The position numbers and the translations under genes were made by a program. Below the pieces are notes generated by a model that had not been told where the DNA came from, did no database searches, and saw only the letters and a program-made list of their open reading frames with translations. A stretch of 30,038 bases of DNA from contig CAPEBR010000049.1 in NCBI GenBank assembly GCA_948602995.1, forward strand, positions 1-30,038, read 5' to 3'. Numbering within the stretch: position 1 is the stretch's first letter; each line of letters opens with the position of its first letter. Source of the stretch: an uncultured Dorea sp. GTDB taxonomy: Bacteria > Bacillota > Clostridia > Lachnospirales > Lachnospiraceae. This document shows, in pieces, positions 1-7,274 of this stretch.

Positions 1-13
1 AAATATTGATTTT

Positions 14-355
14 TCAAGGTGCGAATCCCATTTTTGACGTGGGAAGTTTGAGTAAATAATCATTTACCCCTAATTCCAAGGCCTTAATCTCATCCATCTC
101 TGTATCGCGGGCAGTCAACATAATAATTGGGATAGTACTGCAGTCGCGTACCTCTTTGCAAAATTCAAAGCCTGTTCCATCTGGCAGATTGCAATCCAGA
201 AGAACAATATCATAGCTATTTCCTGCGATCTCTCTTAAGCCATTCTTTTTCGTTCCCGCCTCTGTTACATCATATCCGTCACTGGAAAAAGAGAATGCTA
301 AGCCTTCTCTCAGATCCGTATCATCTTCCACGATCAGCATTTTATATTTGCCCAT
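14..355 (-). pseudogene. Truncated response regulator (receiver domain only)
   Basis: This encodes 113 residues forming an almost complete CheY-like receiver domain: acidic pair D11/D12, phospho-acceptor D54 in the VLLDCNLPDG segment, T81, and K103 in the segment GVNDYLLK. In the family the conserved Lys is followed by Pro-Phe, a last helix and usually a winged-helix DNA-binding domain. Here K103 is followed by ten unrelated residues (LPTSKMGFAP) and a stop. Wording such as GVNDYL resembles OmpR-type regulators. The start has AAGGA eight bases upstream. It lies 37 bases downstream of the 501-residue gene on the same strand, so both could share a transcript. No sensor kinase is visible. I infer loss of the 3' half by insertion or recombination near base 45-50; an assembly edge is the alternative. 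A phosphorylatable but output-less protein is possible. Confidence 0.75.
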
Positions 356-392
356 TCTATCATTCCTTCTAAGCGCAGAACTGCTTATTCAC

Positions 393-1898
393 TCATATAT
401 TTATACTTACCCAATTCCCACTTTGGTTTATAGGATAGGAATCTGTTGGCTGCAGAAGCAGGTTCAGCCTCACAGAATTCCCGGCTTCCATACTATTTCT
501 GAAGTCCAGCCATCCCATCATATACTGCTCATATGCACTCTCCTTTTTACCATAAAAAGCCTTGGTTCTCTCTGATGAATTCCCGAAAAAATCACTCCAG
601 TAAAATCCACTGTTTTTATATCTGTAAACCTCTTTTAAATACTCCGAATTCATCTTTTGTGAGTACTGTGACCTTCCAAATTCAGCCCCTTTTATCAGTG
701 CTTCCATTACATTACCGGAAACGCGGTACTGTTCTATTGTTTTGTTATAAACACTCCACACACCATCCCTGTCAGTCACAGCATTACCCTGGATATCAGC
801 CTCCGTCCGGGCATTTCTCCGGTTCGTTTCCAGCTTACGGCTAAACTGCTCCAAAAAAATATTCAGATATCCGTTCAGGGTCTTTTGCAACGTTGCCTTT
901 AATACAGAACTCATATCTTTTTCTTTACTTAAAGTATCTGTTTTCATAGCAAGCATGGCAAGCTCTAGACCTATTCGCTCCTCATTCATTTCATAAGGAT
1001 TTACCTTTGCTGCCATTGCAGAAAGGCCAGACGCATACTGCCCCAGTATATCCAGCTCCTGCAAGGAATACTCCCCACTGTTTTGTGCCTTTGCTTCTGG
1101 AATAGATTTCTGACTGCGCAGCATAGCCGCAATATATTCGTCATCCTTCAGAAGCCATGTATCCTCCGTACCTTCCAATCCTGCAAACCCTCTGTTCTGT
1201 TCTAAAAATTCTCTGTACTCCGACAATTTTTGCTTTGCACCGCTCTTATAAGATTGGTAAATCTTCTCCTTTTCACCGGAAACCCCATAGTCTTCCAGAA
1301 TTCCTCCTATGATTGCTGCATAACTCTTTGCTGTCCTTTCTAACGTTTCCTCATACATCGCATCTAATTGATCCAGCCGTTCTTTTTGCTTTGCCCCTGT
1401 ATAAATTGTTTTAATCTTATCCTCCATTGCTGCATAACGTGAAGCAAGGTACTCTATATTTTTAGAAAATTCTCCAGAATCAATGGACTGGTATGCCGTT
1501 CCCGCCTGGAACCCGAGTCCCGAAAGCTCAAATTGAAGCATACTGAGATCTATGTCACTCACTTCATCTAACAGACCGCCTTTCTGGAGCCTCTTTTCCA
1601 CATCTGCTGCACTTAAAGTCCTGTTCGAAGTGTCCGCCGTGCCGTTTAAAACATCAAGAAGATTCACAGTATTCATCTTTTTCCACTGCTTATTAACCGC
1701 ATCTGCCTTTGTATAACCGGAACGATCCGCAGCATACAGAGATTTTGTCAAAGAAGAGGACTCTGTTGTTGATTGATCTGAATTCCCTGCCGCAGCAGAT
1801 CGGCCCACACCTGATTTTGCCTGGGTTAATTGTGCCAGAAATGGTTCAGCAATATTGACTGCTGCCGGTAATCTGGAAATTCTTTCTGCTATTGTCAT
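393..1898 (-). CDS. Uncharacterised 501-residue, cysteine-free, probably helical protein
   Basis: I do not recognise this family. The protein has no signal peptide, no membrane segment and, by eye, no cysteine. Residues 1-60 are low-complexity and rich in Ser, Ala and Thr. Residues 100-360 are rich in Glu, Lys, Leu and Ala with long charged stretches that look helical. The last 100 residues are richer in Tyr, Trp and Phe (for example NSGFYWSDFFG) and end without a recognisable anchor. The start is supported by GAGGAG about eight bases upstream and by a promoter with an extended -10 at 1944-1972. The truncated response regulator follows on the same strand. Cysteine-free proteins with Ser/Thr-rich ends are often exported or surface-associated, but no export signal supports that here. 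The reading frame is long and intact, so the gene is real; the function is unknown. Confidence 0.85.
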   Translation of the reverse strand: MTIAERISRLPAAVNIAEPFLAQLTQAKSGVGRSAAAGNSDQSTTESSSLTKSLYAADRSGYTKADAVNKQWKKMNTVNLLDVLNGTADTSNRTLSAADVEKRLQKGGLLDEVSDIDLSMLQFELSGLGFQAGTAYQSIDSGEFSKNIEYLASRYAAMEDKIKTIYTGAKQKERLDQLDAMYEETLERTAKSYAAIIGGILEDYGVSGEKEKIYQSYKSGAKQKLSEYREFLEQNRGFAGLEGTEDTWLLKDDEYIAAMLRSQKSIPEAKAQNSGEYSLQELDILGQYASGLSAMAAKVNPYEMNEERIGLELAMLAMKTDTLSKEKDMSSVLKATLQKTLNGYLNIFLEQFSRKLETNRRNARTEADIQGNAVTDRDGVWSVYNKTIEQYRVSGNVMEALIKGAEFGRSQYSQKMNSEYLKEVYRYKNSGFYWSDFFGNSSERTKAFYGKKESAYEQYMMGWLDFRNSMEAGNSVRLNLLLQPTDSYPINQSGNWVSINI

Positions 1899-1943
1899 TT
1901 ATTCTCACTCCTCTGCACATTCTAAAACTTTACCTCTAAAAGT

Positions 1944-1972
1944 ATTTTAACATTCCAATCAAGGAAAATCAA
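1944..1972 (-). promoter_or_regulatory. Sigma-A promoter, extended -10, for the 501-residue gene
   Basis: On the minus strand TTGATT (1967-1972) is followed after 17 bases by TAAAAT (1944-1949). TG sits one base ahead of the -10 hexamer, giving an extended -10. The expected start of transcription is near 1937, about 40 bases before the ATG. It is divergent from the tyrA promoter at 2002-2030. Confidence 0.65.
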
Positions 1973-2001
1973 ATATATCCTTCTCAATAGGGAAGACCAC
2001 A

Positions 2002-2030
2002 TTGACAAAATAAACCCATAAGGCTAAAAT
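2002..2030 (+). promoter_or_regulatory. Consensus sigma-A promoter for tyrA-aroA
   Basis: TTGACA (2002-2007) is separated by exactly 17 bases from TAAAAT (2025-2030). Transcription should start near 2037, so the repeat hairpin at 2053-2084 would lie inside the 5' leader, just ahead of the AAGGAGGT ribosome binding site at 2091-2098. Confidence 0.75.
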
Positions 2031-2085
2031 GGGGACAGGGTATTTTTAATCTGGGACGGGGCATTTTTAATATTGCCCCGTCCCC
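2031..2085. repeat. GC-rich REP-like hairpin with a partial direct copy
   Basis: Two copies of a GGGACRGGGYATTTTTAAT motif lie in tandem (2032-2050 and 2053-2071). The second is completed by an inverted arm: GGGACGGGGCA (2053-2063) pairs perfectly with TGCCCCGTCCC (2074-2084) across a ten-base AT loop. It is far more GC-rich than its surroundings. No T-run follows, so it is a poor intrinsic terminator. It resembles the short palindromic repeats mobilised by REP-associated tyrosine transposases, but no transposase gene is present here. Confidence 0.7.
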
Positions 2086-2104
2086 AACTTAAGGAGGTAG
2101 TTAG

Positions 2105-3199
2105 ATGAGAAAGCGTATCGGTTTTATTGGCCTTGGCCTGATCGGCGGTTCGATTGCCCGGGCGGTCCGCCAGTATGATCCGGATTATGAGATTATTGCT
2201 TTTGATAAAAATAAGGAAGCTCTTGCGCTTGCTACTCAGGAATCAGTGATTGATGTGGCGGTGACAGCCATTGATGATAATTTCCATCGTCTGGATTATA
2301 TTTTCCTGTGTGCGCCGGTTGCCTGTAATACCGCTTATCTGAAGCAGATTGCGGAATATCTGCATGAGGAATGTATTCTGACGGATGTAGGAAGTGTCAA
2401 GACGAGTATCCATACGGAGGTGGAGCGGCTTGGCATTGACCGTTATTTTATCGGCGGGCATCCTATGGCCGGGTCGGAGAAAAGCGGCTATGGAAATTCG
2501 AAGGCCATGCTGATTGAGAATGCTTACTTTGTTCTGACTCCTTCAACTGCTGTGCCGAAGGAAAAGCTTGCCAGGTATCAGGCCTTCGTGGAGCATCTCA
2601 GGGCAATTCCTGTGGTGCTTGACTACAAAGAACATGATTATGTGACGGGAGCGATCAGTCATCTGCCGCATATTATTGCTTCGTCCCTGGTTAATTTTGT
2701 GAGGGATACGGATACGAAGGAGGAGCTTATGAAAAATCTTGCTGCCGGGGGATTTAAGGATCTTACACGGATTGCCTCTTCATCGCCGACTATGTGGCAG
2801 CATATCTGTCTGAAAAATAAGGAAAATATTTCGCAGATACTCGGCTCCTATATTGATACTCTGAAGGAAATAAAGGGGTATATAGAGTGTTCAGATGAAC
2901 AGGCGCTCTATCACTGGTTTGAGTCCTCAAGAAGCTACCGGAATGCTATTCCAGGCTCTTCAGCCGGTCCAATCAAAAAGGCTTATGCTGTATATTGCGA
3001 TATCATTGATGAGGCAGGCGGTATCGCTGCCATTGCCACGATTCTTGCATCCAATGGCATCAATCTTAAGAATATCGGTATTGTACATAACAGAGAATTT
3101 GAAGAAGGGGTTCTGCGAATTGAATTTTATGATGAGGCTTCCTCGAAAAAGGCCTCGGAATTACTGCAGAAATTTAGGTATATTGTATATGAACGCTAA
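2105..3199 (+). CDS. tyrA: Prephenate dehydrogenase with C-terminal ACT domain
   Basis: TyrA oxidatively decarboxylates prephenate to 4-hydroxyphenylpyruvate with NAD(P), the committed step to tyrosine. The Rossmann motif GLGLIGGS is at residues 9-16, with D34 as the probable acidic cofactor-specificity residue. TDVGSVK (93-99), GGHPMAGSE (117-125, candidate catalytic His119) and SHLPH (185-189) are family motifs. Residues about 295-364, including AGGIAAIATILASNGI, form an ACT domain, which in this family usually mediates feedback control by tyrosine. At 364 residues it is the normal length for the ACT-fused form. AAGGAGGT six bases upstream fixes the start. aroA overlaps its end, so the two are probably translationally coupled. 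Codon use favours T-ending codons, unlike aroA (see findings). Confidence 0.96.
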   Translation: MRKRIGFIGLGLIGGSIARAVRQYDPDYEIIAFDKNKEALALATQESVIDVAVTAIDDNFHRLDYIFLCAPVACNTAYLKQIAEYLHEECILTDVGSVKTSIHTEVERLGIDRYFIGGHPMAGSEKSGYGNSKAMLIENAYFVLTPSTAVPKEKLARYQAFVEHLRAIPVVLDYKEHDYVTGAISHLPHIIASSLVNFVRDTDTKEELMKNLAAGGFKDLTRIASSSPTMWQHICLKNKENISQILGSYIDTLKEIKGYIECSDEQALYHWFESSRSYRNAIPGSSAGPIKKAYAVYCDIIDEAGGIAAIATILASNGINLKNIGIVHNREFEEGVLRIEFYDEASSKKASELLQKFRYIVYER

Positions 3200-4520
3200 T
3201 ATGAGAATCATCAGGAGAGCTGCCGGGCTTCGGGGCGAGGTATCTGTCCCTGGGGATAAATCCATCTCCCACCGTTCGGTCATGCTGGGCTCTGTCGCAC
3301 TTGGAACAACTGAGATCACGAACTTTTTAGAAGGCGGGGACTGCCTTTCTACCATTGGCTGTTTCCGCAAAATGGGAATTCCCATAGAAAAAAAATCAGA
3401 CACACTGCTAGTTCACGGGAAAGGCCTGCACGGCCTGTCTGCCCCTGGCAGTATCTTAGAGACAGGAAACAGCGGCACTACCACGAGACTGATGTCCGGA
3501 ATCCTGTCCGGACAGAATTTCAACTCTGTCCTGTCCGGTGACGCGTCCTTAAACTCCCGCCCCATGGGACGTATCATCACACCTCTCCGGGAAATGGGTG
3601 CAAAAATTACAAGTGTGAACCAAAATAACTGTGCCCCCCTCCGCATAGAGCCGGGAGTTCTGCATGGCATCTCCTATTCCTCGCCTGTTGCCTCCGCACA
3701 GGTGAAATCTGCAATTCTTTTTGCAGGCCTTTACGCAGACGGGGACACTTCTGTGTCAGAGCCGGCACTTTCGAGAAATCACACGGAATTAATGCTTTTA
3801 AGCTTCGGGGCTCCTGTTACTACAATTTTCCATCCAGACGGCAGTGCCACTGCAAAGATTTCTCCCTGTGAGGAACTCTTTGGACAGCAGATCTGCGTGC
3901 CGGGGGATATCTCTTCAGCCGCATATTTTATTGCAGCAGGAATATTAGTTCCAGATTCTGAACTTCTTATTAAAAATGTAGGCATGAACATTACCCGTGA
4001 CGGTTTCCTGAAGGTATGTGAAGCAATGGGGGCTGATCTTACCCTCCTGAACAAATCCATCACTGGCGGCGAACCCCGGGCAGATATCCTGGTCCGCTCT
4101 GGCAGTCTTAAAGGAACGACCATTGACGGCTCTATGATTCCTGCCCTCATTGATGAGATTCCCATGATTGCTGTCATGGCGGCCTGTGCAGAGGGCACGA
4201 CAGTCATCCGGGATGCAGCAGAGCTTAAGGTAAAGGAAACGAACCGCATTGATACCGTCACTGCCGGCCTCCGTGCTATGGGAGCTGATATTTTGCCCAC
4301 AGAGGATGGCATGATCATCCATGGAAAGGGGGCTTTATCCGTGGAAAATACGCCTCTTAAGGGCGCCCGGATTGACAGCTTCCTGGATCACCGAATCGCC
4401 ATGTCCTTTGCCGTGGCGGGTCTGGCTGCCGATGGAGAAACCTGTATCAGGAACAGCCAGTGCGTAGATATTTCCTATCCTGGATTCTTTGATACCTTAA
4501 GGACAATTCAAGGAGAATAG
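3189..4520 (+). CDS. aroA: 3-phosphoshikimate 1-carboxyvinyltransferase (EPSP synthase)
   Basis: AroA transfers the enolpyruvyl group of phosphoenolpyruvate to shikimate-3-phosphate, the penultimate step to chorismate. Motifs by residue are GDKSISHR (22-29, substrate-binding Lys24), GNSGTTTRLM (93-102), RPMGR (124-128), SAQVKSAILFAG (169-180), GDISSAAYF (239-247), catalytic Asp322 in DEIPM, and KETNR (349-353). The GNSGTTTR form and overall spacing suggest a class II-type enzyme. The frame stays open upstream to 2895, but that part overlaps tyrA and is not homologous. I choose the ATG at 3189 because AGGT lies nine bases before it; the ATG at 3201 (four residues shorter) is possible but has no ribosome binding site. 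The gene overlaps tyrA by 11 bases. Confidence 0.95.
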   Translation: MNANMRIIRRAAGLRGEVSVPGDKSISHRSVMLGSVALGTTEITNFLEGGDCLSTIGCFRKMGIPIEKKSDTLLVHGKGLHGLSAPGSILETGNSGTTTRLMSGILSGQNFNSVLSGDASLNSRPMGRIITPLREMGAKITSVNQNNCAPLRIEPGVLHGISYSSPVASAQVKSAILFAGLYADGDTSVSEPALSRNHTELMLLSFGAPVTTIFHPDGSATAKISPCEELFGQQICVPGDISSAAYFIAAGILVPDSELLIKNVGMNITRDGFLKVCEAMGADLTLLNKSITGGEPRADILVRSGSLKGTTIDGSMIPALIDEIPMIAVMAACAEGTTVIRDAAELKVKETNRIDTVTAGLRAMGADILPTEDGMIIHGKGALSVENTPLKGARIDSFLDHRIAMSFAVAGLAADGETCIRNSQCVDISYPGFFDTLRTIQGE

Positions 4521-4521
4521 A

Positions 4522-5634
4522 ATGATTTGGATCATTATTTTTATTGTCGTGATTTTATTAGCTGCTATAGGATTCTTTTATCTTGCCAGCAGATTTTATA
4601 AATTCCGCCTAACCGGGAAGCTGTCAAAGGGAAGAAAAAAGCTTAGAATTACCCTCAGCATATTTCCTGTTCTTCTGATACTGTTCACAATATGGCTTGC
4701 CCTTGGAATTGTTGACGCAGTTGTATGCCTGCTCCACCTATGTGTGTTCTGGTTTCTGTCCGATCTAGTCAGTCTGATCATACAGAAAAACCACTGGCAG
4801 AAGCCAGAGCATTATTATGCAGGGGTTTTTGCCCTGCTCTTTACTGCCGCCTATCTTTCAGTTGGTTATTACCTTGCAAATCATGTATGGCAGACACACT
4901 ACACAGTGAAGAATGGGAAATCCGCTGATCAGCTCCGGATCATACAATTCGCTGACTCCCATGTCGGCACTACCTTCAGCGGACAGGAGTTTTCAAAATA
5001 TGTCAGTGAAATGCAGGCTTTGAATCCGGACGTGGTTCTGATTACTGGCGACTATATTGATGATGACACCTCAGAGGAAGACATGACTGCTGCCTGCGCA
5101 GCGCTTGGAAAACTAAAGACAAAATATGGGGTATATTTTACCTTCGGCAACCATGACAAGGGCTATGATGTAAATGGAAGGAGAGGTTACAATGCCGATG
5201 AGCTGATCCGGGAGCTTGAACGAAACCGGATCACAGTCCTGCAGGATGAGAGTGTTCTGATTCATGACAGCTTTTATCTGATTGGAAGACAGGATCTGTC
5301 TTCTGAGATTGTTTCGGGCAGCCCAAGGGCAACCATGGAGGAACTGGTAAAAGATCTTGATCCCGGAAAATTTCAAATCGTTATGGACCACCAGCCCCAT
5401 GACTATGACAGGCAGGCGGCTGCAGAGGTGGATCTTGTCCTTTCCGGCCATACCCACGGCGGGCAGCTGATCCCCATCACCTATGTGGGAGAATGGCTTG
5501 GTATGAACCAGCAGACCTACGGCATGGAAAAAAGAGAAAACACGACCTTTATCGTAACCTCCGGCATCTCCGGATGGGCTATGAGATTTAAAACAGGATG
5601 TAAGTCCGAATATGTAGTCATTGACATTCAGTAA
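4522..5634 (+). CDS. Membrane-anchored calcineurin-like metallophosphoesterase
   Basis: The first 120 residues hold about four membrane segments (roughly 2-22, 43-66, 66-88 and 99-120). A calcineurin-like phosphoesterase domain follows, with the full two-metal set: D145-S-H147, GD177, N210-H-D, H290 in MDHQPHD and the GHTHGG signature at 309-314. This architecture matches the YkuE/YaeI group of membrane metallophosphoesterases; several of these are thought to act on lipid or UDP-sugar pyrophosphate substrates, but the substrate here cannot be told from sequence. The ATG is one base after the aroA stop and AAGGAG (4510-4515) lies inside the end of aroA, so it belongs to the tyrA-aroA transcript. 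The catalytic side of the membrane is unresolved. A hairpin at 5673-5715 follows. Confidence 0.9.
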   Translation: MIWIIIFIVVILLAAIGFFYLASRFYKFRLTGKLSKGRKKLRITLSIFPVLLILFTIWLALGIVDAVVCLLHLCVFWFLSDLVSLIIQKNHWQKPEHYYAGVFALLFTAAYLSVGYYLANHVWQTHYTVKNGKSADQLRIIQFADSHVGTTFSGQEFSKYVSEMQALNPDVVLITGDYIDDDTSEEDMTAACAALGKLKTKYGVYFTFGNHDKGYDVNGRRGYNADELIRELERNRITVLQDESVLIHDSFYLIGRQDLSSEIVSGSPRATMEELVKDLDPGKFQIVMDHQPHDYDRQAAAEVDLVLSGHTHGGQLIPITYVGEWLGMNQQTYGMEKRENTTFIVTSGISGWAMRFKTGCKSEYVVIDIQ

Positions 5635-5672
5635 ATATACTCTCGGCAGATTTATCTGGCGCTCAGTATAAC

Positions 5673-5715
5673 TTAACAGGCGGCCCTGCACCCTATGGGC
5701 AAAACCGCCTGTTAA
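5673..5715. terminator. Inverted repeat between convergent genes, possible terminator
   Basis: TTAACAGGCGG (5673-5683) pairs perfectly with CCGCCTGTTAA (5705-5715) around a 21-base loop that itself can fold (CCC to GGG). It sits between the convergent phosphoesterase and deacylase genes. There is no clear T-run on either side, so a protein- or RNA-level role other than intrinsic termination cannot be excluded. Confidence 0.5.
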
Positions 5716-5773
5716 TGACTGCGTACAACAGGGCAATGGAGACATCATTTCCCGGCTGACTGGCACAAGATAC

Positions 5774-6265
5774 CTACAGCTTAATCTTCACTACATCCAC
5801 ATCCAGATTCCACAGGAACTTATCCAGATCCTTAAAGGACAGGAATACAGTTGCAGTGTTATCAAGGGGATGAATGCCCATACTTTTACATCTGCTCAGA
5901 TCCTTGTCGATAAAGAATTCCACCGCATGATCCGTGTCGTTCATAAGACCGAAGGGAGTAACGCTTCCCTGCTTTAGCCCAAGGTACTTTTCCAGCCTGT
6001 CTTCTGATGCAAAGCTGAGATTTCCTGCTCCAAGCTGTCTGCCCAATGCTTTCAGATCAATCTTCTTTTCTTCCTCACATGTAATCAGAAAATGTCTCTT
6101 CCCCTTAGCATCCCGTAAAAATAAGTTCTTACACAATGTTCCCTTCTCCGGAAGCCCGAGCCGGTCCATATCCTCCATAGTAAAAACCGGTTCATGATCC
6201 ACTATTTCGTATTTAATCTTAAGCTTATCCAACTCGTCATACACGCGTTTTTTCTGTTCGTCCAT
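5774..6265 (-). CDS. YbaK/ProX-family aminoacyl-tRNA deacylase (probable Ala-tRNA(Pro) editing)
   Basis: Proteins of this family free-stand as editing domains that hydrolyse mischarged tRNA, most often Ala-tRNA(Pro). The 163 residues fit the ProX (PrdX) branch by length. Motifs are the invariant-Lys region LCKNLFLRD (44-52, with K46), GSVTPFGL (100-107) and HPLDNTATV (132-140). AAAGGAG nine bases upstream supports the ATG at 6265. It is a single gene flanked by convergent and divergent neighbours. ProX is preferred over Cys-tRNA(Pro) deacylase YbaK because of the HPLDN and CKNLFL motifs. No prolyl-tRNA synthetase gene is nearby. Confidence 0.88.
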   Translation of the reverse strand: MDEQKKRVYDELDKLKIKYEIVDHEPVFTMEDMDRLGLPEKGTLCKNLFLRDAKGKRHFLITCEEEKKIDLKALGRQLGAGNLSFASEDRLEKYLGLKQGSVTPFGLMNDTDHAVEFFIDKDLSRCKSMGIHPLDNTATVFLSFKDLDKFLWNLDVDVVKIKL

Positions 6266-6297
6266 ACTTCTAATCTCCTTTTATATTTTTCGGAATT

Positions 6298-6387
6298 TTA
6301 GCGCTCCCAAATCACTTTCTTACAGTCAGAGCAGTAAATATCCTCCTTTGCAGGGCAGGCCCTGTGCAGACCTGCTTAAGCTTTCAT
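6298..6387 (-). pseudogene. Possible remnant of a small zinc-ribbon gene
   Basis: Reading the minus strand, bases 6375 to 6298 encode AGLHRACPAKEDIYC and then SDCKKVIWER before a stop. The ending holds a Cys-Ser-Asp-Cys pair and a Trp-Glu-Arg tail typical of small zinc-ribbon C-termini. An ATG-Lys-Ala lies immediately upstream in the same frame at 6387, but an in-frame TAA (6376-6378) separates it, so no complete gene is present. Either the 5' part has been lost or the resemblance is chance; the stretch is short. Confidence 0.25.
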
Positions 6388-6446
6388 TTTTATAAACATA
6401 ACTCTACTACACTTTCAAAATTGTTTCAAGCTTTATCTGAATCATG

Positions 6447-6475
6447 TTGTCAGTTTTTATTATGTGTCGTATAAT
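6447..6475 (+). promoter_or_regulatory. Consensus sigma-A promoter for the XpaC-like/vWA operon
   Basis: TTGTCA (6447-6452), a 17-base spacer and a perfect TATAAT (6470-6475). Transcription should begin near 6482, about 48 bases ahead of the TTG start at 6530. This is the only strong promoter seen between the divergent deacylase and XpaC-like genes. Confidence 0.75.
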
Positions 6476-6529
6476 GTAGAGGAAGGGAAGCTGTAAAGCT
6501 GCCAAGAGAGTTTAAAAGGATGTGACATT

Positions 6530-7255
6530 TTGAAAAAAATATTGAAATTAATTGCTGTTAATCTCTGCATCGTAATTACTGCGATTGTTTTGTATTCTCC
6601 GGGACTTGTGTGCCTCCGGATTTCAGATTACAGTATATTCCGGGCAGGTATGTCTGTTATTGCTGCACTTGCACTGACTGCTATTTTCCTTTTTTTCAAT
6701 CTGAAGCTTTTAAAGGAGCCGGACAGGAAGCCCATTCTCCCCCAGGATGTACCAAATCTTGAAAAGGCAAAGGAGATCTTAAAAAGCCATATAAACGGCA
6801 GATATTTCGGCAGCACAGCAAGGACAGCCATTGACCAGCTTGACCGTATCTTTACATGCCGTCAGCGTCTGTCTGGTATACTGGAGAAACGATTTGAAAA
6901 GGGCACCATGAGCTGGGACAAGTTTAACAGTGTCGCCGCTGCGGCGGAGTCCTCTGCCATTCAGAATGTAGTTGCCATGGCAAACCGGATGCTGCTTTTT
7001 GATGAAAAGGAATATGCCAGACTTAGGCACTACCGCGAAGACGATATCCCGGACGATATTCAGGAAGAACAGCTCCGGCTCTATAAGAGGAATTTTGATG
7101 ATGTAAGGACAACCATTTCCCTAAATGAGAAGATTCTCCTGAAGCTGGATGCCCTTGCAATGGAGCTGTCCTCTTCCAGTGAAAATACAGAGCTCAACAA
7201 CGAACTGGTAAAAGAGATTGAAAAGCTTATAGACGATACAAAATACTATCAATAA
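6530..7255 (+). CDS. XpaC-like membrane protein (5-bromo-4-chloroindolyl phosphate hydrolysis family)
   Basis: The 241-residue product has two N-terminal membrane segments (about 5-24 and 40-60) followed by a cytoplasmic-looking, helical, charged domain (about 75-241). This shape, and a telA gene in the neighbourhood, point to the XpaC-like family, which in Bacillus is encoded next to the TelA homologue YaaN. The family name comes from a dye-hydrolysis phenotype and says little about function; I see no catalytic motif. A TTG start is chosen because it has AAAAGGA nine bases upstream, while the nearby ATG and GTG run straight into stops. A strong promoter precedes it, and the vWA gene follows after 19 bases, so the two form an operon. 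The family call rests on architecture and context more than on motifs. Confidence 0.6.
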   Translation: MKKILKLIAVNLCIVITAIVLYSPGLVCLRISDYSIFRAGMSVIAALALTAIFLFFNLKLLKEPDRKPILPQDVPNLEKAKEILKSHINGRYFGSTARTAIDQLDRIFTCRQRLSGILEKRFEKGTMSWDKFNSVAAAAESSAIQNVVAMANRMLLFDEKEYARLRHYREDDIPDDIQEEQLRLYKRNFDDVRTTISLNEKILLKLDALAMELSSSSENTELNNELVKEIEKLIDDTKYYQ

Positions 7256-7274
7256 TAAAGACAGGAGAGAAAAA

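Noticed and set aside
2895..3188. In-frame extension of aroA by about 98 residues
   Set aside because: It overlaps the tyrA ACT-domain coding region in another frame and has no ribosome binding site; EPSP synthases start near GDKSISHR.
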